DNA of 12,429 nucleotides, taken from the NCBI GenBank assembly GCA_027349615.1, contig DAIEML010000045.1:1-12429 (forward strand), in the 5' to 3' direction. The translations under genes and the position numbers were made by a program. The notes below the pieces were generated by a model. The model worked only from the letters and a program-made list of their open reading frames with translations. It was not told the DNA's origin and did not search any database. Shown piece by piece: positions 1 to 6,692 of the stretch. The first letter of the stretch is position 1; each line of letters starts with the position of its first letter. This stretch comes from Ignavibacteriales bacterium. GTDB taxonomy: Bacteria; Bacteroidota; Ignavibacteria; Ignavibacteriales; Ignavibacteriaceae.

Positions 1-2
1 TA

Positions 3-113
3 AAATACATAATTACGTCAAACTCAATAAGTTATCTTTCAACATCATCAGCAAGATTAAAATCTGTATTTGAAAATAATGAAATTAAAATATTACAATA
101 TGAAAATGATTAA
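3..113 (+). CDS. possible C-terminal tail of an unidentified protein (5' end outside window)
   Basis: One frame stays open from the left edge to a TAA at 111-113, giving 36 residues that end in FENNEIKILQYEND. The composition looks protein-like (a Ser-rich stretch followed by a charged helix), and the other two plus frames hit stops sooner. No domain can be recognised in so short a piece. In DNA this AT-rich an open stretch of 36 codons can arise by chance, so this is only a suggestion that a plus-strand gene ends here. Confidence 0.3.
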   Translation, partial: KYIITSNSISYLSTSSARLKSVFENNEIKILQYEND

Positions 114-493
114 AAATATTTTTAAGAATGCTTGCTTACTTTTGTTGAATTTTTAGTCTCATGATTTACTAAAATTTTAACATTTATTTGGAAAGGGGGA
201 TTTGATTTAACCTTTAAAAACCTATATTCATTAACCTGCAAATTTTATTCGTTATGATATTCTAAAGCAGCATCCAGGATTTTCATTGAATTAACATTAA
301 ATTTAATTTGAATTTTTATTAAATACGCTTTATTTCATTATCAGATTATTGAGCTGAATTTGAAATTATATTAAAATGACTTTTTCTCTTGTTTAGAAGA
401 TTTAGAAATATCGCTTAATTTGGTGCGAGTTTGCTGTATTAGTTAATAACAATATCAAAATAAATTAGAATAAGAATGTTCCTTTTTAATATT
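114..493. other. AT-rich intergenic region with no supported gene
   Basis: About 380 bases with frequent stops in all six frames. I see no tRNA, no recognisable RNA motif and no tandem repeat. The sequence CTTTTTAATATTAAAAAG at 482-499 is a perfect 18-base palindrome that abuts the terminator hairpin described next. On the minus strand a 13-codon open frame (MKILDAALEYHNE, near 242-283) is too short to call. Confidence 0.6.
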
Positions 494-526
494 AAAAAGA
501 AAAGGCGATTCGTTGAATCGCCTTTT
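494..526 (-). terminator. intrinsic terminator of the btuB operon
   Basis: A perfect 12-bp inverted repeat (AAAAGGCGATTC / GAATCGCCTTTT, 500-511 and 515-526) closes on a 3-base loop. Read on the minus strand it is followed by C and then five U. It starts 29 bases after the stop codon of the membrane protein gene, so it would end the B12-uptake transcript. Confidence 0.88.
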
Positions 527-555
527 GAGAATTTTTTAAAATTTATTGTTAAACT

Positions 556-1086
556 TTAAGCGTTAGCATTTGCAAGTACTGGAAATTTCATTCTGGCTAA
601 TTCAAAAACAGAGAAGAATATTCCGGTGTAAAGTAAATCGCCGAGAATATTGTATTGGAAAAATGGAATTGCCGCTGTAAAACATTCCGCTAATCCAAGA
701 GAATTTAGTGGATACATTCCTCCGGAAATCCAAACTGCAAAGTTTGTTATTACAAAAAATAAAATTGAAGAAGAAAGCGAAGCAATAGCGATATTCAAAA
801 CATTTTTAGTTTGTCTTAAGTAAAATCCAATCATAACTATAAGCGCAAAACTTAAATAAACTGCCGGCATTGTTGAATGAAATCCGAGAATCAAATCGGA
901 TATTATCATTGCGGCAAATGGAATGATGAACGCAAGTTTCTTATTCGTAAAATAGGCACCGCCGAATAATGCCATCGCAGCAATTGGAGTAAAGTTCGGG
1001 TAATGAGGAATCAGCCTCATAATTGCGCCGGCTAAAACCATTACTGTGATAACTAATAATCTCGGATTTATAAATCTTTTTTCCAT
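556..1086 (-). CDS. small integral membrane protein, ECF-transporter S-component-like (DUF6580-like), probable B12 uptake partner
   Basis: A 176-residue, very hydrophobic protein with about five to six membrane segments (roughly 9-28, 32-48, 50-68, 73-92, 97-121 and 134-165). Motifs typical of the DUF6580 / ECF S-component-like group are visible: R24 followed by P29 and NFTP (31-34), FGG at 41-43, SD at 63-64, TNFAVW (114-119), C135 and GD at 149-150. I start at the Met at 1086 because AAGGAG (1093-1098) lies 6 bases before it; an upstream in-frame ATG at 1104 lacks such a site. The gene lies 89 bases downstream of btuB on the same strand, with no convincing terminator between, so it should share the cobalamin-riboswitch transcript. 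From that context I infer a role in moving cobalamin or a precursor across the inner membrane. ECF S components normally need EcfA/EcfT partners, which are not in this window. The DUF6580 name is from memory of the motif pattern. Confidence 0.75.
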   Translation of the reverse strand: MEKRFINPRLLVITVMVLAGAIMRLIPHYPNFTPIAAMALFGGAYFTNKKLAFIIPFAAMIISDLILGFHSTMPAVYLSFALIVMIGFYLRQTKNVLNIAIASLSSSILFFVITNFAVWISGGMYPLNSLGLAECFTAAIPFFQYNILGDLLYTGIFFSVFELARMKFPVLANANA

Positions 1087-1175
1087 TGTAATCTCCTTGT
1101 GCAAATTATTAATTCTAAACTAATTAAATTTAAGATAAATAAAAAAAGGAATTTAAATTTCTAATTCATCAATTT

Positions 1176-3119
1176 TTATTGAACTGTTAATTTTATCCCC
1201 AAATATGCCGATAAACCCGGAGTAGCATATCCAAGAATTTCTTCGTAATAAGTATTAAATAAGTTTTCAACTCTTCCGAATACTTTTAATTGATTCGTCA
1301 TCAAATATGAAGCGGCTAAATTTACCACATTATATTTTCCTAAACTAACTCGCGCAACAGGATAAGAATTAAAATCCTTGTCATCTCTTGAACCAACAGA
1401 AATTAATTCCGCATTTAAATTTGCTCTTTTTGTAATCGAATAATTAATATTTATTCCAAATTTATTTTTTGGAATTCGAAGCAGTGGCAAACCATTATCA
1501 GTCGATCCAACACTTTCATCTTTGGTATTTGTATACGTATAATTAACATTAATACTAAGGTTATAATACAGATTTGAATTACAATAAAATTCTATTCCAT
1601 TAGTTACTGCTTTGTCAATGTTAATAGCTCTGAAATTATTATCAAAACCAAATAGATTAGTGAAGCGATTGTAAAAATAATTCGTTCCGATTGTAAAGTT
1701 AGGATTAAATAAATATTGCTCAACGCCAGCATCCCAACCAAAACTATTTTCCGGTTTCAAATTTTTATTGCCATATTCTGGATCGAAAAGATAAAACAAA
1801 GAGGGAGATTTAAATCCTGTTCCAACTGTAGCTTTAATTTTTGTCCCGGTTTTCCAAACTACATATGCCGGCGCAATTCGATAAGTAATTACTGAACCAA
1901 ATCTATCGTGGTGATCATATCTCATTCCGGCCGATGTAAATAATTGATTATTTAAATTCACTAAGTCTTGAAGGAATATTCCTGTTGTTGTAGCGCTTGA
2001 GTTTGGAAAAACACTTTGAAAATTTCCGTAAGCAGAAGAATTATAAAAATAATTTGAAATAGCTTTCTCGGTTTCTGATTCCAAACCAAAAGTGAGCATA
2101 TTAAAATTTGAAAGTTTAAAATTATTTTGCCAATCAAATTTGAATTTATTTCCGTCATAAATGCTGCTTGATGAAGCTGGATTGTTTAAGGTCGAATCAA
2201 AACTATACTCACGGACATTTCTAAAGAAAGATAAACCAATAGTTTGGTTCCAAAATCCATCAAATAAATTTAATTTTCCTTCAGCTCGATAAGAATATTC
2301 TTCAGTATTATAAATATAAGTCGGATCATCGCCAAGAGCTCCTCCATGTTGATCGAGAGCAGTATTAGCTTTTGAATATCTTATGAAAAGATTTAACTCA
2401 AAATCTTTTATTGGATTGAAGCCTAATCGCGAAGATAAATTGTAATTTGCAGTCCCATCTTTTTCAGTATTACCATATTTAGAAGATGCAGACGAAAATC
2501 CGTTAGTTTTAAATCTGCTAATAGTTGCTGAATAATTGAAAAAATTATTCCCACCATTAACTCCTGCAAGACCTTTATAAGAATTGTATGAACCGCCTTC
2601 CGCGGATAAGAAAAATTTTGGAACACCATATCCATGCCTAGTAATAATATTAATTACGCCAGCCATAGCATCAGAGCCATACAATGTGCTTTGCGGGCCG
2701 CGTAGAATTTCGATTCTTTCAATATTATCTGTAGAAAGATTTGCAAAGTCAAAAGTATTATCTGGATCATTTGGCATATTTACGTCAACACCATCAATTA
2801 ATATTAGTGTCTCACCAGGGTCAGCGCCGCGAAGATATAAATAAGAAAGCGAGCCTGGCGCTCCTTCACGAGAATAGCTTACTCCAACTTGGTTTTGAAG
2901 TAGGTCAAAAACTGTTGAATTCCCTTGTCGAGAAATTTCTGATGAATCAATTACTGTAATTGAACTTGCGGTTTCAATTTCAGGAATTTTTGTTTTTGTT
3001 GCAGTTACAACCACTTCGGACATTTTATAAACTTTGGCTGAATCAATATTTTGTGCATATGAAAATGCTGAAACAAATATTATGGAAAGAAAAATAAAAA
3101 GTATTTTTTTTGAATCCAT
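1176..3119 (-). CDS. btuB: TonB-dependent outer-membrane vitamin B12 receptor (BtuB family)
   Basis: A 647-residue outer-membrane receptor that imports cobalamin using TonB energy. A signal peptide covers about residues 1-22 (charged MDSKK, hydrophobic core, cleavage after SYA). A TonB-box-like segment SEVVVTATK lies at 34-42. The plug domain follows, with LRGADPGETLILIDGVDVN (96-114) and GPQSTLYGSDAMAGVINIIT (141-160), both close to the matching segments of E. coli BtuB. The rest is a beta-barrel rich in alternating aromatic strands, ending in a VENLFNTYYEEILGY motif typical of the family's last strands. The final residue is Gln rather than the usual aromatic. The length fits BtuB (about 600). 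Assignment to B12 rather than another substrate rests mainly on the cobalamin riboswitch in its leader. AAGGAG (3128-3133) lies 8 bases before the ATG. Confidence 0.92.
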   Translation of the reverse strand: MDSKKILFIFLSIIFVSAFSYAQNIDSAKVYKMSEVVVTATKTKIPEIETASSITVIDSSEISRQGNSTVFDLLQNQVGVSYSREGAPGSLSYLYLRGADPGETLILIDGVDVNMPNDPDNTFDFANLSTDNIERIEILRGPQSTLYGSDAMAGVINIITRHGYGVPKFFLSAEGGSYNSYKGLAGVNGGNNFFNYSATISRFKTNGFSSASSKYGNTEKDGTANYNLSSRLGFNPIKDFELNLFIRYSKANTALDQHGGALGDDPTYIYNTEEYSYRAEGKLNLFDGFWNQTIGLSFFRNVREYSFDSTLNNPASSSSIYDGNKFKFDWQNNFKLSNFNMLTFGLESETEKAISNYFYNSSAYGNFQSVFPNSSATTTGIFLQDLVNLNNQLFTSAGMRYDHHDRFGSVITYRIAPAYVVWKTGTKIKATVGTGFKSPSLFYLFDPEYGNKNLKPENSFGWDAGVEQYLFNPNFTIGTNYFYNRFTNLFGFDNNFRAINIDKAVTNGIEFYCNSNLYYNLSINVNYTYTNTKDESVGSTDNGLPLLRIPKNKFGININYSITKRANLNAELISVGSRDDKDFNSYPVARVSLGKYNVVNLAASYLMTNQLKVFGRVENLFNTYYEEILGYATPGLSAYLGIKLTVQ

Positions 3120-3120
3120 A

Positions 3121-3185
3121 GAAGTTACTCCTTATCTAAATATTAAAAATGATTAAAAGGTTGTAACTTCGTGGGAAATAAGGAA
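3121..3185 (-). promoter_or_regulatory. predicted riboswitch expression platform over the btuB ribosome binding site
   Basis: In the btuB transcript UUCCUUAU (3178-3185) is complementary to AUAAGGAG (3128-3135), which contains the Shine-Dalgarno sequence; the end pair is U-G. Separately, GAAGUUA (3164-3170) is perfectly complementary to UAACUUC (3121-3127), which lies between the Shine-Dalgarno sequence and the AUG. The four arms are interleaved, so together they would form an H-type pseudoknot with stems of 8 and 7 bp, a 7-base first loop and no gap between the stems. Either helix alone would hinder ribosome binding. There is no U-run after a hairpin in the leader, which argues against transcription termination. 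The complementarity is seen in the sequence; the fold and its B12 dependence are inferred. Confidence 0.5.
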
Positions 3186-3216
3186 AGCAGAAATGAATTA
3201 GAATTTTTGCTAACCT

Positions 3217-3235
3217 AACCTTACCCGCGAAGGTT
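3217..3235 (-). promoter_or_regulatory. riboswitch P13/L13 kissing-loop hairpin
   Basis: The transcript contains AACCUU, a 7-base loop CGCGGGU, then AAGGUU. The loop bases CGCGG (3225-3229) are the exact reverse complement of CCGCG in the aptamer L5 loop (3347-3351). This is the loop-loop contact expected of cobalamin riboswitches when ligand is bound. A second AACCUU copy (3157-3162) further downstream could compete for the AAGGUU arm and so offers an alternative fold. Confidence 0.75.
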
Positions 3236-3246
3236 GATTAAAAATT

Positions 3247-3420
3247 ATTTACGGCAGGTCTCCTGGCTTAAAGCAACTTTCAGCACCTTCCCATCAATAT
3301 TTTGACAGTGGTTATTGCTGCTGTTAGTTAGCGCTTTTTACAGTTGCGCGGCAGCTCCGGAATTCTTATTAAGTCACCGGATTCTCTATTCTTCCCGAAA
3401 TCTTTTGGGACACCGTAAAT
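3247..3420 (-). ncRNA. cobalamin (adenosylcobalamin-type) riboswitch aptamer
   Basis: Reading the minus strand, the 5' arm AUUUACGG (3413-3420) pairs perfectly over 8 bp with CCGUAAAU (3247-3254) to form P1. The conserved B12 box AGCCAGGAGACCUGCC lies at 3253-3268. Other family landmarks are in order: a UCCC/GGGA hairpin (3393-3410), GAAUCCGGUGA, the GCUGCCGCGCAACUGU element holding L5, an ACCACUGU element, and GGGAAGGUGC. The size of 174 nt matches the class with the peripheral extension. It sits about 130 bases upstream of the btuB start codon and should lower BtuB production when B12 is plentiful. Confidence 0.95.
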
Positions 3421-3480
3421 TTATTTGAAAGAACTAAAGCAAGATAAATAAAATTATTTAGAAATCAATTATCGAACTGA

Positions 3481-3510
3481 ATAATATCTAAATGAATTTT
3501 TATTCAACAA
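3481..3510 (-). promoter_or_regulatory. candidate promoter of the riboswitch-btuB transcript
   Basis: On the minus strand TTGTTG (3505-3510) is followed after 18 bases by TATTAT (3481-3486). Transcription would begin near 3474, about 50 bases before the aptamer. An alternative pair, TTGATT then TATCTT with a 16-base gap, lies closer to the aptamer. Neither matches the Bacteroidota TTTG / TAnnTTTG pattern and both are weak matches in AT-rich DNA. Confidence 0.25.
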
Positions 3511-3619
3511 GTGGAAAGCTTTTGAGAATGTATACGTTGGCACAAAAATAATTTAAGATTTAAATAATGACTTGATGAAAAAATGAATGATATCTATTAT
3601 TAAATTTTAGGAGAATTAT

Positions 3620-4135
3620 ATGAAAAAATATCCGCAGCAGCTTAGTCAAGGTCACAATAATATGGTTGTAGCCCTATCGCCGACAGAAGTGGGAAAAGTA
3701 TTTACACCGGATTCCAGAGTTGAAATATCTGTTGAAGCAGAAAATATGAAGTATGCAAATAAAATTAATAATCTTGTAGTTAAATTTATGCGAGTAGATA
3801 TTGACGGCGATAATCAAATTCTTATTATGGAAAGATTGAAACTTTTTGACTTCCGCCAATTTGAAATAGGGATTAGAGACGAAATGTTTAATACGCTTGA
3901 AGAAAAAATTAAAGAACTTCATAAAAAAGGATTTGTTCATCGCGATCTTAAAAGACCTTCAGCAAATGGTGCAGACGCGTTTGATAACATAATTCAAACC
4001 GAAGAAGGTTTTCGCTTAATCGACGTTGGAATTTCTGCAACGCGTGAAAGAACTGGAGATAAACTCTTTGATCAATATGTTCGAAATGAATTGAAAGTAC
4101 TTGAAGAGTTTGAGCATTATTTAATAAACAGATAG
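3620..4135 (+). CDS. miniature protein-kinase-like protein with an altered catalytic loop
   Basis: A 171-residue soluble protein that reads as a cut-down eukaryotic-type protein kinase fold. Visible elements, in order: a beta-strand segment VVALSPTEVGKVF (16-28) with a possible ATP-anchoring K26; an EAENMKYANKI helix (39-49) that could give the helix-C glutamate; a hinge-like LIMERL (68-73); the catalytic motif VHRDLK (106-111) with D109; FDNII (121-125) with the likely metal-binding N123; and LIDVG (133-137), where DVG stands for DFG. About nine extra residues (RPSANGADAF region) separate HRDLK from that Asn. The C-lobe beyond DVG is only about 35 residues, so the usual lower helices are absent. 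Start: AGGAG (3609-3613) is 6 bases before the ATG. It appears to be transcribed alone, pointing away from the riboswitch operon. It could be an active small kinase, a RIO/APH-like phosphotransferase or a pseudokinase; the substrate is unknown. Confidence 0.7.
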   Translation: MKKYPQQLSQGHNNMVVALSPTEVGKVFTPDSRVEISVEAENMKYANKINNLVVKFMRVDIDGDNQILIMERLKLFDFRQFEIGIRDEMFNTLEEKIKELHKKGFVHRDLKRPSANGADAFDNIIQTEEGFRLIDVGISATRERTGDKLFDQYVRNELKVLEEFEHYLINR

Positions 4136-4181
4136 GATTTTAAGATCATTGTTGCCTTTACACGAAATTATTTTTATAAAT

Positions 4182-4211
4182 TATTTTGCTACCTTATTTA
4201 AAAGCAAAATA
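4182..4211 (+). terminator. weak candidate terminator after the kinase-like gene
   Basis: A 9-bp inverted repeat TATTTTGCT / AGCAAAATA (4182-4190 and 4203-4211) encloses a 12-base loop and is followed by TTATTTTAA. The stem is AT-rich and the U-tract is interrupted, so it may be inefficient. Confidence 0.3.
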
Positions 4212-4220
4212 TTATTTTAA

Positions 4221-4255
4221 CCTCAATTTTTTAATCTTATATAATCTGCTTGAGG
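4221..4255 (+). promoter_or_regulatory. TATAAT element and ribosome binding site bracketed by an inverted repeat
   Basis: TATAAT at 4240-4245 is a plausible -10 box, though no good -35 box precedes it. CCTCAA (4221-4226) and TTGAGG (4250-4255) form an inverted repeat around it. The right arm includes GAGG, the ribosome binding site 7 bases before the ATG at 4263. If the RNA starts upstream of the left arm, the two arms could pair and mask the binding site; if TATAAT is the promoter, the repeat is better read as an operator. Confidence 0.3.
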
Positions 4256-4262
4256 TAGAATA

Positions 4263-5765
4263 ATGTTTAAAGATCATCCAAAGGGATTGTATGTCCTTTT
4301 CTTTACAGAGATGTGGGAACGCTTCGGATTTTATACTGTGCTGGCAATTTTCGTTTTGTACCTTCAAGAAAATTTTAAATGGGATGCTGCAACAGTTGGC
4401 AATATCTATGGACTTTTTATTGCTGCAACTTTTTTTCTACCTCTATTCGGAGGAATGGTTAGCGATAGATTATTAGGATATGGAAAAACAATTTTAATAG
4501 GCGCAATCACTTCTTGTATAGGATATACATTGTTAGCTGTACCGACTAAAGAACCAGCTTTGCTATTTACGGCATTAATAATCATCGCAATTGGTAATGG
4601 TTTATTCAAACCGAACACATATGTAATCGTTGGTAATTTATATCCACAGTCCGACAGTTCGAAAAAAGATGCAGCATATAATATTTTTTATATGGGAATT
4701 AACTTAGGCGCTTTCCTTGCACCGATTGCCGCATCTTCGACTAAAAATTTTATGATCGAACATTATCATTTCACTTTAGCACATGCTTATAATGCTGCGT
4801 TTGGTGTTTCGGCAATTGGAATGTTGATTGGGATAACAATATTCTTAACATTTAAGAAGCATTATAAACATGCTGATTATCGAGATAAGGATAAATCCAA
4901 ACAAACTAATGAAATTGTTTTATCCAAGAAACAAGAGAAAGAACGGATTACTTCATTATTAATAATCTTTGCAATAATAATTTTCTTTTGGATGACCTAT
5001 TATCAAAACGGTTATACGATGACTTTATTTGCAAAAAATTATACAGCAACTCAAGTAAATAAATTTACTTTTCTTTTGTTCGATCCGCTTTCGCTTTTAT
5101 CTATACTCGCATTGATACTTTTCTTAACAACTTCATTTAAAAAAAATGAATCTATTAAATCAAGAACAGTTAGTGGAATTATTTCTTTAGCTGCTATTAT
5201 AATACTGCTTTTGAAATTAAATTTTCTCCCAAATCAAAACCCAATCTCACCGGAAAGCTTTCAATCATTTAACCCCTTGTTCATATTATTTTTAACACCG
5301 ATATTGGTTGCGTTCTTCGGTTGGCTGAATAGAAAGTCGAAAGAACCAAGCTCTCCGGGAAAAATTGGATTGGGAATGTTCATCACTGCTTTATCTTTTT
5401 CAATAATGTTAATCGCTTCAATTGGATTGCCTTCAGTACACAATGCAGCCGCAGCTATATTTGATCGTGTTACGCCATACTGGTTAATCTCATCTTACTT
5501 CGTAATTACCGTTGCAGAATTATTTTTAAGTCCGATGGGAATTTCATTTGTTTATAAAGTAGCTCCGCCAAGAATGAAAGGCGCAATGATGGGCGGCTGG
5601 TTTGCAGGGCAAGCAATTGGAAGTTATCTAGCTGGTTTTGTAGGAAGATTTTATGTCAGTTGGGAATTGTGGCAATTCTTTCTTTTATTAATTCTTACTT
5701 CAATTGTTTCTGCATCTTTAGTATGGATGTTTCTGAAGAAGTTAAAACATGCTGCTGAAAGTTAA
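4263..5765 (+). CDS. POT/PTR-family proton-coupled di-/tripeptide transporter
   Basis: A 500-residue inner-membrane major-facilitator protein, the same size as E. coli DtpA. Family hallmarks are clear: the proton-coupling motif ExxERFxxY (E16, E19, R20, F21, Y24), the loop GGMVSDRLLGYGKT (63-76), NGLFKPN (112-118), the second PTR2 signature FYMGINLG (142-149), and a C-terminal segment SPMGISFVYKVAPPRMKGAMMGGW. About 14 hydrophobic segments are visible, with a charged cytoplasmic loop near 195-225 (KHYKHADYRDKDKSK) between the two helical bundles. Such proteins import small peptides with protons. The gene appears to be alone: the kinase-like gene ends 127 bases before it and sdhC starts 267 bases after it. 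The exact substrate range cannot be read from the sequence. Confidence 0.93.
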   Translation: MFKDHPKGLYVLFFTEMWERFGFYTVLAIFVLYLQENFKWDAATVGNIYGLFIAATFFLPLFGGMVSDRLLGYGKTILIGAITSCIGYTLLAVPTKEPALLFTALIIIAIGNGLFKPNTYVIVGNLYPQSDSSKKDAAYNIFYMGINLGAFLAPIAASSTKNFMIEHYHFTLAHAYNAAFGVSAIGMLIGITIFLTFKKHYKHADYRDKDKSKQTNEIVLSKKQEKERITSLLIIFAIIIFFWMTYYQNGYTMTLFAKNYTATQVNKFTFLLFDPLSLLSILALILFLTTSFKKNESIKSRTVSGIISLAAIIILLLKLNFLPNQNPISPESFQSFNPLFILFLTPILVAFFGWLNRKSKEPSSPGKIGLGMFITALSFSIMLIASIGLPSVHNAAAAIFDRVTPYWLISSYFVITVAELFLSPMGISFVYKVAPPRMKGAMMGGWFAGQAIGSYLAGFVGRFYVSWELWQFFLLLILTSIVSASLVWMFLKKLKHAAES

Positions 5766-6032
5766 GTTTAAAATTTGATTTAGTTTTATTGAGTATTCAA
5801 TTTTGATTTTAAAAACTTTTATACTTTAAATTGATTTTATAATCAATATTTGATAAGTTTAGCGCAAAATTTTTTATGAATTCATTTTTTTTGGTTTTGT
5901 TTCGTTGAATCTTTTAGCTCTAAAAATTAACCGATCTGATATTCGGGGAAAACTTAACCGCACATCAACTGTCTGCAGTTTCAATTTAATTAACAATTTT
6001 TTTGATATGCAGAATAAAATAGGAGAAACTAA
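5766..6032 (+). promoter_or_regulatory. AT-rich leader of the sdhCAB operon
   Basis: No gene fits in this 267-base stretch. It contains an AT-only hairpin ATTGATT / AATCAAT (5830-5847), which is too weak to call a terminator; a direct repeat TTAACCG at 5927-5933 and 5954-5960 (27 bases apart); and a small inverted repeat AACTG / CAGTT (5967-5980). AGGAG at 6021-6025 is the sdhC ribosome binding site, 7 bases before the ATG. The promoter must lie here because the operon has no other upstream region, but I cannot place it with confidence. Confidence 0.35.
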
Positions 6033-6689
6033 ATGAGTTGGTTTTGGCAATTCACAAATTCTTCGATTGGTAAAAAGCTAGTAATGGCTTTTACTGGAAT
6101 TTTACTCGTTATTTTTTTGATCATTCACCTTGCCGGAAATTTATCTTTGTACGGCGGTGAAAATGCTTTTAATTCCTACGCAGGGACATTAGAAGTTATA
6201 AAACCTTTGATAAGAGTTATCGAAGTTTTACTGGCGCTTGTATTTATATTTCACATTGTTAATGCAATTAGAGTTTGGTGGGGAAATAAAAAAGCCAAAC
6301 CAATTGATTATGCAATTAATGCAAAATCAAAGAACAGTACTTTATTTTCAAGAACAATGATTCACACTGGTGTGGTTGTTTTTATTTTTCTCGTTCTCCA
6401 CTTAGTTACCATCTGGTATCCGTACAATGCTGGTGGGGGGGAAGTTAATCTTTATAAAATAGTTTCGGGGAGATTTGCCGATCCAATTTATTCATGGTTT
6501 TACATTGTGGCAATGTTATTGTTAGGATTTCATTTGAATCATGGATTCCAAAGTGCATTTCAAACTTTGGGATGGAATCACAAAAAATATTTTTCTCTTA
6601 TTCAAACAATTGGTACAATTTACGCAACGCTTACTGCGATAGGATTTGCTTCGTTGCCAATTTACTTTTTATATTTTCATGGGAGGTAA
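6033..6689 (+). CDS. sdhC: succinate dehydrogenase/fumarate reductase cytochrome b subunit
   Basis: A 218-residue membrane anchor that binds haem b and quinone for the Sdh/Frd complex. Five membrane helices are visible (about 15-35, 57-80, 107-130, 152-172 and 188-212), which is the single-subunit, dihaem (type B) architecture of Bacillus and Wolinella. Histidines inside helices that could ligate the two haems are H32 (IIHLAGN), H74 (FHIVNAIR), H123 (VLHLVTIW) and H167/H170 (GFHLNHGFQSAFQTLGW). It is the first gene of the operon; its stop codon is followed by the sdhA start after 3 bases, and its last codons contain the sdhA ribosome binding site. Whether the complex runs as succinate oxidase or fumarate reductase cannot be decided from this subunit alone. 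Confidence 0.93.
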   Translation: MSWFWQFTNSSIGKKLVMAFTGILLVIFLIIHLAGNLSLYGGENAFNSYAGTLEVIKPLIRVIEVLLALVFIFHIVNAIRVWWGNKKAKPIDYAINAKSKNSTLFSRTMIHTGVVVFIFLVLHLVTIWYPYNAGGGEVNLYKIVSGRFADPIYSWFYIVAMLLLGFHLNHGFQSAFQTLGWNHKKYFSLIQTIGTIYATLTAIGFASLPIYFLYFHGR

Positions 6690-6692
6690 CAA

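Noticed and set aside
242..283. Short minus-strand open frame MKILDAALEYHNE as a gene remnant
   Set aside because: Thirteen codons in AT-rich DNA with no extension in any frame; no evidence of homology.
1087..1175. AT palindrome followed by seven U (minus strand, near 1142-1161) as a terminator or attenuator between btuB and the membrane protein gene
   Set aside because: The stem is only A-T pairs with essentially no loop, so it is unlikely to be stable; the two genes are better read as one transcript.
3572..3600. TTGATG-17-TATTAT as a promoter of the kinase-like gene
   Set aside because: Start of transcription would fall about two bases before the ribosome binding site, leaving an unusually short leader; the match is common in DNA this AT-rich.
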